A stretch of 12,677 nucleotides of DNA. Source: Kiritimatiellia bacterium. GTDB taxonomy: Bacteria; Verrucomicrobiota; Kiritimatiellia; RFP12; UBA1067. This document shows positions 5,660 to 12,099 of the stretch, one piece after another (the first letter of the stretch is position 1; every line of letters starts with the position of its first letter). The stretch spans positions 1-12,677 of the forward strand of contig JAFXEA010000120.1 in NCBI GenBank assembly GCA_017521065.1, given 5' to 3'. The notes beneath the pieces were generated by a model. It saw only the letters and a list, made by a program, of their open reading frames with translations, was not told the DNA's origin and made no database searches. The translations under genes and the position numbers were made by a program.

Positions 5660-5694
5660 TAACTTCAAAGTGGGTCAGACCTACTTTGAAGTTA
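5660..5694. repeat. Near-perfect palindrome (AACTTCAAAGT ... ACTTTGAAGTT)
   Basis: Twelve perfect base pairs (5660-5671 with 5683-5694) are followed by a G/T pair, then GGT/ACC around CAG. In plus-strand RNA the G/T is a G-U wobble, giving a 16-bp hairpin. It may be an operator, an RNA hairpin or a REP-like unit; no gene is near enough to decide. Its centre GGGTCAGACC resembles the GGGTCA repeats further right. Confidence 0.6.
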
Positions 5695-5737
5695 GCAATG
5701 CACATCAAATATCACCCTCCATAAATCCTACGGTTCA

Positions 5738-5797
5738 TGGTCACCTGACCCTTGGCATAATGGTCACTTGACCGTTTTGATATCGGTTAGGCAACCA
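5738..5797. repeat. GGTCANNTGACC palindromes at a 23-bp period
   Basis: GGTCACCTGACC (5739-5750) and GGTCACTTGACC (5762-5773) are 23 bp apart. At the next 23-bp step (5785-5796) stands GGTTAGGCAACC. Its outer arms have changed together from GGTC/GACC to GGTT/AACC, so the palindrome is kept. Confidence 0.6.
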
Positions 5798-5825
5798 AAA
5801 TCACGCTCAGAGGTGCTAAATGAAA

Positions 5826-5858
5826 GGGTCAGTACGGGCTGGACAAAGGGTCAATACG
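5826..5858. repeat. Two GGGTCARTACG units 22 bp apart
   Basis: GGGTCAGTACG (5826-5836) and GGGTCAATACG (5848-5858) repeat at exactly 22 bp with different sequence between them. They are the same unit and period as the larger array at 7494-7691. Confidence 0.6.
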
Positions 5859-5931
5859 TTCTTTTGCACGGACAGCAACTGCATAATTCAGGCGTCAAAA
5901 GCAACCGAAAAAGTTGAGGGCGGCGAGATGC

Positions 5932-5952
5932 GGCGGTCGCGGGGCGACCGCC
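5932..5952. repeat. GC-rich spacer hairpin (island A)
   Basis: GGCGGTCGC and GCGACCGCC pair perfectly over 9 bp around GGG, followed by CTACCGTTTT. A decayed version lies at 7458-7478 (GGCGGTCGC against GCGATCTCC) with the same tail. Confidence 0.6.
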
Positions 5953-6018
5953 CTACCGTTTTCCAGCGTTCCTACCAAGCGTAAGTCCAAGTGTTCAGCC
6001 TCCAAGGCCTTGGGCTTA

Positions 6019-6078
6019 GGGTCGCGTGACCCTTGCCATGGGGGTCACCTGAACCTTGTACCGAAGGACACGTGACCC
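6019..6078. repeat. Second 23-bp-period group of GGGTCACNTGACCC palindromes
   Basis: GGGTCGCGTGACCC (6019-6032), GGGTCACCTGAACC (6042-6055) and AGGACACGTGACCC (6065-6078) start exactly 23 bp apart. Each is an imperfect palindrome with 9 bp of unrelated sequence between units. The period matches the group at 5738-5797. Confidence 0.6.
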
Positions 6079-6176
6079 TTGTTCACTAGCCTTCTGCCCT
6101 TTCCTATTTATGCCAGTTGCAGTGCCAGAAGCTAAATATCAATCAATCTTCTATATCATCTATTGTTTGCCTGACA

Positions 6177-7082
6177 TCATAGTTTCGCCAGAATGTCCGG
6201 GATGTTGGACTTGTCGAGCGATGAGAATGCAAAGCACTTTTTGCCAAGGTGGTTAAGCGATGCGCCCACATGAATCAAGGTAGTTTTGTCGATAATGAGA
6301 AAACGGTCGTGGAATCGGTCAGAAACCTTGACTGTCAGCGAGTTGCCATATTGCACATTGAACTGATTGACATCGACATCATGAAGTAGCTTGTTGCGTG
6401 AGTTCTTGACTACTAAAACTTCCACTCCTGAGCGTTTTTGCGCAACAAGCGGCAATACGGAATCGGCAAAATACGGGTCGATGATGATCAGTTCCTTCTT
6501 TGCCATGCGCACGAACTTCTTCATCTGCTCAAAAGCATCATATACCTGCCCATCAAAGAATACTTTCTGCGGTGGAAACTTCTTATCCTGCATAGCGTCA
6601 AGTATCAGCTTGAAGCGTTCTTCGTTCTTGACTTGCGAATCTTCAAGTTTCAGCTGACGCCTTTCCGTCGCCTCAATACGCGACAAAAGCGGCGCAATAG
6701 AAGCCAATGCACGACGCATAGCGACAAAGGTGTTCATTATACGGATACTCACCTGCACTGCAACATCGCTATTGAGGACACCTGAAAGCATTGCTATCCC
6801 CTGCTCTGTAAAAGCATAAGGCGTTTGAGGGGAGAATCGCGGTCTATCAGGGTTATCACAATTTGTGATAACCTCATCCAGTTCGTCTTTCGTCAATTGG
6901 AAACGGAAGTTCTCTGGAAACCTTTTTATGTTTCGCTTGACGGATTGATTGAAAATACGCGTTTCTACCTGATATAAATCAGCCAAATCAGGCGCAAGCA
7001 TAACCTGAACACCGCGAATCGTGAAGATTCGCGAACGTATCAAATCAGAATTTGACAACTCCTGTATGCTCAGTTCGTTCAT
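6177..7082 (-). CDS. ORF6N-domain protein with C-terminal PLD-like domain
   Basis: A 301-aa protein. Residues about 18-105 form an ORF6N domain (IRGVQVMLAPDLADLYQVET, FPENFRFQLTKDELDEV, TPYAFTEQGIAMLSGVL), a KilA-N-related, presumably DNA-binding fold found in phages and in scattered bacterial accessory loci. Residues about 130-165 are charged and probably coiled coil. Residues about 173-301 are a phospholipase-D-like domain (KKELIIIDPYFADSVLPL) with a single HKD-type motif, H258-D-R-F-L-I-I-D265, in which the Lys is replaced by Arg, then HVGASLNHLGKKCFAFSSLD. This two-domain layout is a known family; its biochemical role is not established to my knowledge, with phage- or DNA-related functions suspected. 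The ATG at 7082 has no obvious ribosome-binding site. Hairpin 3 of repeat copy 4 ends about 23 nt upstream. It is transcribed alone. Confidence 0.85.
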   Translation of the reverse strand: MNELSIQELSNSDLIRSRIFTIRGVQVMLAPDLADLYQVETRIFNQSVKRNIKRFPENFRFQLTKDELDEVITNCDNPDRPRFSPQTPYAFTEQGIAMLSGVLNSDVAVQVSIRIMNTFVAMRRALASIAPLLSRIEATERRQLKLEDSQVKNEERFKLILDAMQDKKFPPQKVFFDGQVYDAFEQMKKFVRMAKKELIIIDPYFADSVLPLVAQKRSGVEVLVVKNSRNKLLHDVDVNQFNVQYGNSLTVKVSDRFHDRFLIIDKTTLIHVGASLNHLGKKCFAFSSLDKSNIPDILAKL

Positions 7083-7104
7083 ATGCTATATTCTTATCAA
7101 GCGT

Positions 7105-7195
7105 CATACGCTATCGCGTACGTTGCTGTGATCCTTGTCAGAATTCCGCATCCCATCTTCCACCGTGGATTGTGCCACGGTTGGTCAAAGGTTTG
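7105..7195 (-). repeat. Structured spacer repeat, copy 4
   Basis: Minus-strand hairpin 1 is perfect here (ACCGTGG/CCACGGT, 6-nt loop). Hairpin 2 is weak (GATGCGGAATTC against GGATCACAGC). Hairpin 3 is CGTACGC-GATA-GCGTATG with one G-U pair. The start codon of the ORF6N gene is only 23 nt beyond it. Confidence 0.7.
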
Positions 7196-7233
7196 GTTTT
7201 TAGGTGAAGATTTTAGGTGAAGGTGAAGAGCGG

Positions 7234-7271
7234 AATTTCCCTTTAGGGGAAATTTTGCCTAAAGCAAAATT
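7234..7271. repeat. Two overlapping hairpins sharing AATT
   Basis: AATTTCCC/GGGAAATT (7234-7241 with 7247-7254) and AATTTTGC/GCAAAATT (7251-7258 with 7264-7271) are both perfect 8-bp stems with 5-nt loops. Bases 7251-7254 belong to both stems, so the two cannot form fully at once. Inverted GGTGAA/TTCACC tracts flank them (about 7203-7227 and 7278-7296). Confidence 0.5.
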
Positions 7272-7330
7272 CCTATGTTCACCTGTAACCTTCACCTCAA
7301 AACTTACTCTAACAACCATCAGCCCAGTGA

Positions 7331-7350
7331 CGGATATCTTACGATATCCG
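7331..7350. repeat. Hairpin CGGATATC/GATATCCG in island B
   Basis: An 8-bp perfect inverted repeat with a TTAC loop, followed by CCGATGTCAAAGATCATG. It takes the place of the hairpin at 5526-5546 in the homologous island A but has a different stem. Confidence 0.5.
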
Positions 7351-7401
7351 CCGATGTCAAAGATCATGTCTCAGAAAATCATCTTTCCTGAAAACAGGGC
7401 G

Positions 7402-7442
7402 GATAATAGCACTTACAGGCATCAAACGCAACCGAAATGTTG
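7402..7442. repeat. 41-nt block shared with 5604-5644
   Basis: Island B copy of the ATAATAGCACTTACAG block, followed by a decayed GC-rich hairpin (7458-7478) and CTACCGTTTT. Confidence 0.65.
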
Positions 7443-7493
7443 GGGGCAACGGGATGCGGCGGTCGCGGGGCGATCTCCCTACCGTTTTAGTGT

Positions 7494-7691
7494 GAATTGT
7501 CCTGTATGGGGAAGCGAATTCTCTGGTACTCCCTAAGCACTTTCCCTGTATCCCTAAATGAATTGTCCTGTACGGGCGGCGCAGAGGGTCAGTACGCACT
7601 TCGCCGAGGGTCAGTACGCACTTCGCCGAGGGCCAGTATCAACTTTCAAAAGGGTCAGTACGTACTTTTTGAAGGGTCCCTGCACGATTCA
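7494..7691. repeat. Nine-unit array with a 22-bp period
   Basis: Units start at 7494, 7516, 7538, 7560, 7582, 7604, 7626, 7648 and 7670. In the first eight, GTAY or GTAC occupies the same place (unit positions 11-14). Units 1 and 4 share GAATTGTCCTGTAYGGG; unit 2 begins GAATT and unit 3 has TCCCTGTAT. Units 5-8 carry GGGTCAGTACG or close variants, and unit 9 has GGGTCC only. The remaining 8-11 positions vary freely, except that units 5 and 6 are nearly identical. A constant 22-bp step equals about two helical turns, so any bound protein would sit on one face of the DNA. No replication or recombination gene is beside it; the nearest gene is the branching enzyme, whose stop codon lies 102 nt further right. 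Confidence 0.7.
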
Positions 7692-7793
7692 AGAAGGCGC
7701 TGATACACGTCATAATGGGCGATGCAACGTGCACCGCCTCCGCCAAAAGCTATTCCTACCTTGCAACTCATATTCCCCTTATATGAAGAGAAG

Positions 7794-9827
7794 CTACGCG
7801 AGAATCGCCGTGCCTTCGGCAATGCGCTTCAAGACCAGCGCCGTACGGGCGGGGAGGTAGAGCTTTACCTGCTGAACGATCTCATCGCCCTGTTCCACAT
7901 TCTGCGGCCAGAACTCCTGTCCGGCGGCAATCCGTCCCTGACCAGCGAAGCGCACCTCATCGGAATCCAATAGCAAGCGGTACATCCCGCCCGGCGGCAC
8001 GAGAACGCCATAATCCGAATACGACCTTTTCGGATCAAAGTTGAACGCAAACACATACCCGCCGCGATAGAACGCAAGCACATGGTCGGAATCATTCCTG
8101 ACAAGCGGAACCGGATCTTCCGAAAAACAACGGCCATCCGAAAAACAACGCAGCATCTCAGCGTCCCAATCGCCAAGAGCCTTGAAACGAAGATCTGGAT
8201 CATTCCTCAGCGACCACTGCCGCCGCGCGTGGCTGTAGCTGAATCCATTCCCCTCCCGCGGAAAATCAATCCACTCAGGATGGCCGAACTCGTTCCCCAT
8301 GAAATCAAGATATGCGCCGCCGTTCAGAGCGAACGTAGCGAGACGCGCCATTTTATGGAGAGCGATTCCCCTTTCGACGGCAAGGTTCTGCTGGTCCCTG
8401 CGCATACCGAAATAGACCTCCTTATCCACAAGCTGGAAGAAGAACGTCTTGCCGCCGACAAGCGCCTGGTCGTGAGACTCCACATACGACACGACTTTTT
8501 CGTCGCGGCGACGATCCGTAAGAGCGTGGTAGAGTCCATGCATCGACCAATCCTCGTCCACCACCTCATCTGCAAGCTTGAACCAGTAGTCCGGTTCACC
8601 CATTGCCATGCGATAATCGAACCCCATGCCACCATTCTTGAGCGGCGCGGCACATCCCGGCATTCCTGAGACATCCTCAGCCACCGTGATTGCCGCCGGA
8701 TTGACCTCATGGATCACACGGTTCGCAAGCGCAATGTACGCCAACGCGTCCACATCGACATTTCCGTTGAAGTACATCGAATAGTCGGTGAACGCAACGC
8801 CAAGACCATGGTCGCGGTACATCATGGACGTGATACCGTCAAAACGGAAACCATCGAAATGGTACTCATCCAGCCAGAAGCGACAGTTGGAAAGGAGAAA
8901 ATGCAGCACTTCCGTCTTTCCGTAGTCGAAGCAGCGCGAATCCCATGCGGAGTGCCAACCCCGCGGACCCGAATGGAAATACTGGCAGTCCGTTCCGTCG
9001 AAGAGAGATAGCCCGTCGCGTTCATTCTTGACTGAGTGTGAATGTACAAGGTCCATTATGACGCGCAGACCCATCCCGTGCGCAGTGTCGATTAGGGACT
9101 TCAGGTCTTCGGGAGTTCCAAAACGCGATGATGCGGCGAAGAAGCTCGACACATGGTAGCCGAACGATCCATAGTATGGATGCTCCATCACCGCCATAAG
9201 CTGGACGGTGTTGTACCCGGCGGCCTTGATGCGCGGCAGCATCTCATCCCGGAACTCCGCGTATGAGGCAACCTTCTCCTCCTCACTCGCCATACCGACA
9301 TGCGCCTCGTAGATGAGAGGTGTCGTTGGAGCTTTCGGCGCAGGATTCATCCAGCGGTATGGTTTCGGAGGCTCCCATACCTGCGCAGCAAAAAGGGATG
9401 TTTCCTTATCCTGTACTACCCTTCTGGCATACGCGGGGATGCGTTCACCGCATCCGCCGGCCCATTCCATCTCCAGCCGATAGAACTGCCCATGTTTGAT
9501 GGACCGGAAGGGGAAAGCACCTTCCCAATCTCCCGTTCCGCGTTTGCGCGTCAACTTGAAGCGGTTGCACTTCTTCCACTTGGAGAAATCCCCGACGAGC
9601 CAAATGGCTGTTGCATTCGGCGCCCATTCGCGGAACACCCAACCATCCGATGTCCTGTGAAGTCCGTAGTATTCGTGGGCGGACGCCCAATCAGAAAGAC
9701 GTTGCCTTCCTGCTAGACGCTTGGCGAGCCGCTTCACATGGGCGGCACGCCCCTCTATCGCATCACGATAGGGTGCGAGCCAAGGATCGTCAACAAGCAA
9801 ACGAACTTTTATCTCTTCCATGACCAT
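7794..9827 (-). CDS. glgB: 1,4-alpha-glucan (glycogen) branching enzyme, GH13_8
   Basis: A 677-aa enzyme that makes alpha-1,6 branches in glycogen in the cytoplasm. Residues about 55-150 are a carbohydrate-binding module (CBM48; GWVFREWAPNATAIWLVGDF). The GH13 barrel follows with all signature regions: DLVHSH (259-264), GFRFDGITSMM with nucleophile D330, AEDVSGMP with acid/base E384, and VESHDQ with D453. GYNTVQLMAVMEHPYYGSFGYH, MDLVHSHSVKNERDGL and MGNEFGHPEWIDFPREGN are typical of the eukaryote-like GH13_8 group, not the common bacterial GH13_9 GlgB. A C-terminal beta domain ends the protein and the length is normal. I give the outermost ATG (9827), but the -10 box ends only 2 nt before it. 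The second ATG (9821, 675 aa) is therefore more likely if that promoter is used. No ribosome-binding site is seen. No other glycogen gene is nearby. Confidence 0.95.
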   Translation of the reverse strand: MVMEEIKVRLLVDDPWLAPYRDAIEGRAAHVKRLAKRLAGRQRLSDWASAHEYYGLHRTSDGWVFREWAPNATAIWLVGDFSKWKKCNRFKLTRKRGTGDWEGAFPFRSIKHGQFYRLEMEWAGGCGERIPAYARRVVQDKETSLFAAQVWEPPKPYRWMNPAPKAPTTPLIYEAHVGMASEEEKVASYAEFRDEMLPRIKAAGYNTVQLMAVMEHPYYGSFGYHVSSFFAASSRFGTPEDLKSLIDTAHGMGLRVIMDLVHSHSVKNERDGLSLFDGTDCQYFHSGPRGWHSAWDSRCFDYGKTEVLHFLLSNCRFWLDEYHFDGFRFDGITSMMYRDHGLGVAFTDYSMYFNGNVDVDALAYIALANRVIHEVNPAAITVAEDVSGMPGCAAPLKNGGMGFDYRMAMGEPDYWFKLADEVVDEDWSMHGLYHALTDRRRDEKVVSYVESHDQALVGGKTFFFQLVDKEVYFGMRRDQQNLAVERGIALHKMARLATFALNGGAYLDFMGNEFGHPEWIDFPREGNGFSYSHARRQWSLRNDPDLRFKALGDWDAEMLRCFSDGRCFSEDPVPLVRNDSDHVLAFYRGGYVFAFNFDPKRSYSDYGVLVPPGGMYRLLLDSDEVRFAGQGRIAAGQEFWPQNVEQGDEIVQQVKLYLPARTALVLKRIAEGTAILA

Positions 9828-9829
9828 TA

Positions 9830-9838
9830 ATTATACCA
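9830..9838 (-). promoter_or_regulatory. Extended -10 promoter at the branching-enzyme start
   Basis: TGG-TATAAT on the minus strand, within the same TTTGGTATAATTAA string as before the PIN gene. A possible weak -35 (TTGTTG) lies 18 nt upstream. Transcription would begin about 7 nt beyond the hexamer, at or next to ATG 9821, which predicts a leaderless mRNA. Confidence 0.6.
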
Positions 9839-9965
9839 AACCGCCAAAGCCCACAACAACCCGCAAAACCGATTTTGCTTTTCGTAGTTAAAGTTAAACG
9901 TTCCACTAATTATCGCAAATCAATTTGGGAAACTGCGTGCAGTTTTGTGGAAACAGCCAAACCAC

Positions 9966-10036
9966 TGCGAACTCTGCGCTCTTTGCGGCTTTGCGTTAAA
10001 AAGGATTCGTCTACCTCTACACTTCTACACGGCTAA
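9966..10036. repeat. Short tandem tracts between the transporter and branching enzyme
   Basis: A heptad-like tract (GCGAACTCTGCGCTCTTTGC, then GGCTTTGCG) ends in GTTAAA near 10000. A second tract has CTCTACACTTCTACACGGC before TAAAA near 10036. Both are of the CTTTGCG or CTACACG tandem type adjoining TTAA or TAAA, as in islands C and D. The rest of 9839-10072 shows nothing else. Confidence 0.5.
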
Positions 10037-10072
10037 AAACCGTTTTACTCGAACTCCAACTTCAAGCGTGAC

Positions 10073-11281
10073 TTAATCAACCCGTTTAGGGATTGTAAGC
10101 GCAAAGGCGCTGTTGGCGAGCGCAAGTACGGCTGCAGACGCAAAAAGGACTCCTGCGCCATATCGATCGAACACCCAACCGCCGAAGACCGCGTAAAGCA
10201 CCGTTATGACATGGTTTACCGAAATACCCGATGACAGGGTGGCCGTCAGCTCCTCCTGGGAATCGGACAGTGTTCGGGCATAAAGGTTGGTTGCAATAGA
10301 TGCATTGGACAGGATTGCATCCACAATGTAGTTCACGCACGCAACCGCTACCGCGACCTTCGGCGGAAAGATGTCTTTGGCGAAACCGTAGAGGACACAC
10401 ACTACGCTAAGAACGACTGTATCCCAAATCATCACATTGCGATACCCCCAGCGATCTGTCAGCCGACCTATAAGCCGTCCGCCCCAAAGGGCTGTCAGAA
10501 AAGCGCTTACCCCAAAGAGCAGCGCGATATCTTTCGTGTCCATGCCGTAGAGCTTGATCAGCACAAACGGTCCAAACGTAAAGAACACCTGCTTTCGCGC
10601 TCCATAGAAAAGTTCAAGCGCGTAAAACTTCGAATACTTCCGTCTAAAATAGAACGAAGGCCGCGGACGCCCTTGTACGCCAGGCTCCCCCATGCGCCCA
10701 CCAAGGAATACGCTCAGCGCAAGAAGCAGCATCACGCAGCACCAGACGGTGTTGTACAGGATACGCTGTCCACAATCGCCAAGATAACGCGTACCAACGA
10801 AGAAAATTGCCGCGACCACAAGACTGCCGATGACGGTGCCGGCATTTATCGCACTCGTGACTATGCCGAGCGATTCGCCGCTTTTCCCCTCCCGCGCAAT
10901 GGAAAGCGCAAGCGACTGGCGAACCGGCATGACAAGATGTTCGCCGAGCGCCCATATCGTGATGAAAACGACCGCACCCATCCACGGAACCGGCACCATG
11001 AGGAGCCCGGCGGCGGCCAACGAAATGAGAGTTCCAATCCGAAGGACACGCCAGTCGCTGCACTTGTGGAGAAGCGCAAGGATTGCGATCAGGAGTACCC
11101 CTGGCGTTTCGCGCAGGAATTCAAGCACTCCTCGATCGACTCCGTCAATGTCGTACATGTCGACAAGAAAGTTATTGAACGCCGCCTGAAAACAGCCGAT
11201 GCCAATACCCCACACGAGAATGCTCGTGAAAAACGCCGCCCAACCTGAGCCGGGACGGAAAATGGACGCATACGATTTCAT
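10073..11281 (-). CDS. MFS transporter, substrate unknown
   Basis: A 402-aa membrane protein with about 12 hydrophobic segments in two groups of six, separated by a hydrophilic loop near residues 195-220 (GGRMGEPGVQGRPRPSFYFR). It would act in the inner membrane as a secondary transporter. The loop after the eighth segment has GRLIGRLTDRWGYRN (about 268-282), a motif-A-like sequence of the major facilitator superfamily. The first-half equivalent (HKCSDWRVLRIG) is weaker. I start at ATG 11281 (MKSYASIFRPGSGW). An upstream extension to 11320 runs through the promoter and is rejected. No ribosome-binding site is seen and the leader would be about 10 nt. The gene for the branching enzyme follows 245 nt later with its own promoter, so a joint role in sugar metabolism is possible but not shown. 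Confidence 0.88.
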   Translation of the reverse strand: MKSYASIFRPGSGWAAFFTSILVWGIGIGCFQAAFNNFLVDMYDIDGVDRGVLEFLRETPGVLLIAILALLHKCSDWRVLRIGTLISLAAAGLLMVPVPWMGAVVFITIWALGEHLVMPVRQSLALSIAREGKSGESLGIVTSAINAGTVIGSLVVAAIFFVGTRYLGDCGQRILYNTVWCCVMLLLALSVFLGGRMGEPGVQGRPRPSFYFRRKYSKFYALELFYGARKQVFFTFGPFVLIKLYGMDTKDIALLFGVSAFLTALWGGRLIGRLTDRWGYRNVMIWDTVVLSVVCVLYGFAKDIFPPKVAVAVACVNYIVDAILSNASIATNLYARTLSDSQEELTATLSSGISVNHVITVLYAVFGGWVFDRYGAGVLFASAAVLALANSAFALTIPKRVD

Positions 11282-11297
11282 AAAAATTGCGCGAAAT

Positions 11298-11325
11298 AGT
11301 ATCACACGGAGACAACCCAAGTCAA
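11298..11325 (-). promoter_or_regulatory. Candidate promoter of the MFS gene
   Basis: Minus-strand TTGACT (11325-11320), a 16-nt spacer and GATACT (11303-11298): five and four of six consensus positions. The predicted start is near 11291, giving a short leader. Confidence 0.4.
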
Positions 11326-11363
11326 ATCATTCATAACACATCACACTTCCACATCCTTTGCCA

Positions 11364-11396
11364 AAGTAGATGCGACTATGATAGTTGCATCTACTT
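11364..11396. repeat. 33-nt near-palindrome AAGTAGATGC ... GCATCTACTT
   Basis: Ten perfect pairs, then a G/T pair, then ACTAT/ATAGT around a single G. It lies about 40 nt upstream of the -35 of the MFS gene, so it could be an operator. There is no U-tract after either arm, which argues against a terminator. Its size and its single G/T pair match the palindrome at 5660-5694. Confidence 0.6.
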
Positions 11397-11463
11397 CTTC
11401 CTAAAAGATTTCATGTGACTGATCGTATTTAGCAATCTTCAACCTATCTCCCATGGAGAATAG

Positions 11464-11673
11464 CGTATTTGCTTTAAGAAGGCAGTCCGCATTGTCGGGT
11501 ATCCCGTTTTATTGGATGCGGCGCAAGCCTTGAAGCTTGCTCCTGCAGGATGGGCAAGGAGCGTCCAATGGACTATCATTACGCAATGCATCGCAAAACG
11601 AGGCCATAAGGCGCGTATGCGCCGCAAACAAAGAAACGGGATACGCGACCGACAACGTGACGGAGTGAGGTGA
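11464..11673 (+). other. Start-less open frame, probably not a gene
   Basis: The plus strand is open for 69 codons without an early start codon (CFKKAVRIVGYPVLLDAAQ, later IAKRGHKARMRRKQRNGIRD, ending before TGA at 11671). A longer ATG frame covers the other strand (11439-11801). Neither has a ribosome-binding site or a family signature. I have a vague memory of similar low-complexity products in gut-bacterial annotations. This stretch of the 11.3-11.77 kb spacer is best read as repeat-like or decayed sequence. Confidence 0.3.
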
Positions 11674-11766
11674 AGCGCGACAGGAGACCGGGCGGTGTGG
11701 ATTCGGCGGGGTGCGGCATCGGGTTGCCTGAGCGAAGCGTTTTTGAACATAATTTGAGCGACAACA

Positions 11767-12096
11767 TCAATTAGTGTCTTTAGGCCTCTCGATTTTGTCA
11801 TACATCCTCACACGAAGATTTATGTCGGAAACCTTGTAAGCCTGATGGCGCAGTATTCTGGGTTTCCACTTCTTTATGAACCGCTCCATATCCGCAGCAT
11901 CCTCTGACATTCCGAATGTAATGTAGTTCGTGTAGCCGGCGACGCACTTCAGCCACTCTCGCTCAAACTCCCTCTTCAGCAGGGCCGTGTCATAGTCCAG
12001 AACATAAGCCGAATTATTGATCGGCCCGCTCTCACCTGCAAATAAAGTGAGCGATCCCGACCCATCAAGAAGCTTAGCATTACACGGCTCTCCTTT
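11767..12096 (-). pseudogene. Unrecognised gene with its start out of frame
   Basis: The minus-strand frame from 12096 to the stop at 11769-11767 encodes 109 residues that look like a real soluble protein: GEPCNAKLLDGSGSLTLFAG, NNSAYVLDYDTALLKREFER, EWLKCVAGYTNYITFGMSED, then MERFIKKWKPRILRHQAYKV and a charged tail. It has no ATG, GTG or TTG start before the internal Met at residue 63. A fine AAAGGAG lies 8-10 nt before an ATG at 12080, but that ATG is in another frame and reaches a stop after 34 codons. A one-base deletion or two-base insertion near 12070-12080 would explain this; alternatively the 5' part was replaced. I do not recognise the family. The upstream in-frame TAA at 12099-12097 rules out a longer reading. 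Confidence 0.5.
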
Positions 12097-12099
12097 TTA

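Larger units (their letters stand above)
5383..6176. other. Spacer island A (no gene)
   Basis: About 790 bp between the PIN gene and the ORF6N gene. It holds repeat copy 3, the hairpin at 5526, a TCACCAA/TTGGTGA stem near 5577-5594, the 41-nt block, the palindrome 5660-5694, the two 23-bp groups, the 22-bp pair and the GC-rich hairpin. A 71-codon open frame at 5371-5586 overlaps the repeat and the promoter and is not credible. Confidence 0.65.
7083..7793. other. Spacer island B (no gene)
   Basis: About 710 bp between the stop of the branching-enzyme gene and the start of the ORF6N gene. It holds repeat copy 4, the overlapping hairpins, the hairpin at 7331, the 41-nt block and the 22-bp array. 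The open frames here follow the repeats and show no protein-like sequence. Confidence 0.65.

Noticed and set aside
2403..7195. Integron attC sites and gene cassettes
   Set aside because: The repeats are upstream of the genes, no integrase gene is present, and I cannot find paired GTTRRRY/RYYYAAC core sites at the repeat ends. The cassette-like order is still noted.
7494..7691. CRISPR array
   Set aside because: The repeats are about 11 bp with about 11 bp between them, far shorter than CRISPR units. They drift strongly, and no cas gene is present.
8082..9716. Several long plus-strand and other-frame open frames
   Set aside because: They lie inside the branching-enzyme gene and are shadows of its GC-rich codons.
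11364..11396. Rho-independent terminator
   Set aside because: The stem is strong, but neither side is followed by a run of T, and no gene ends nearby on either strand.
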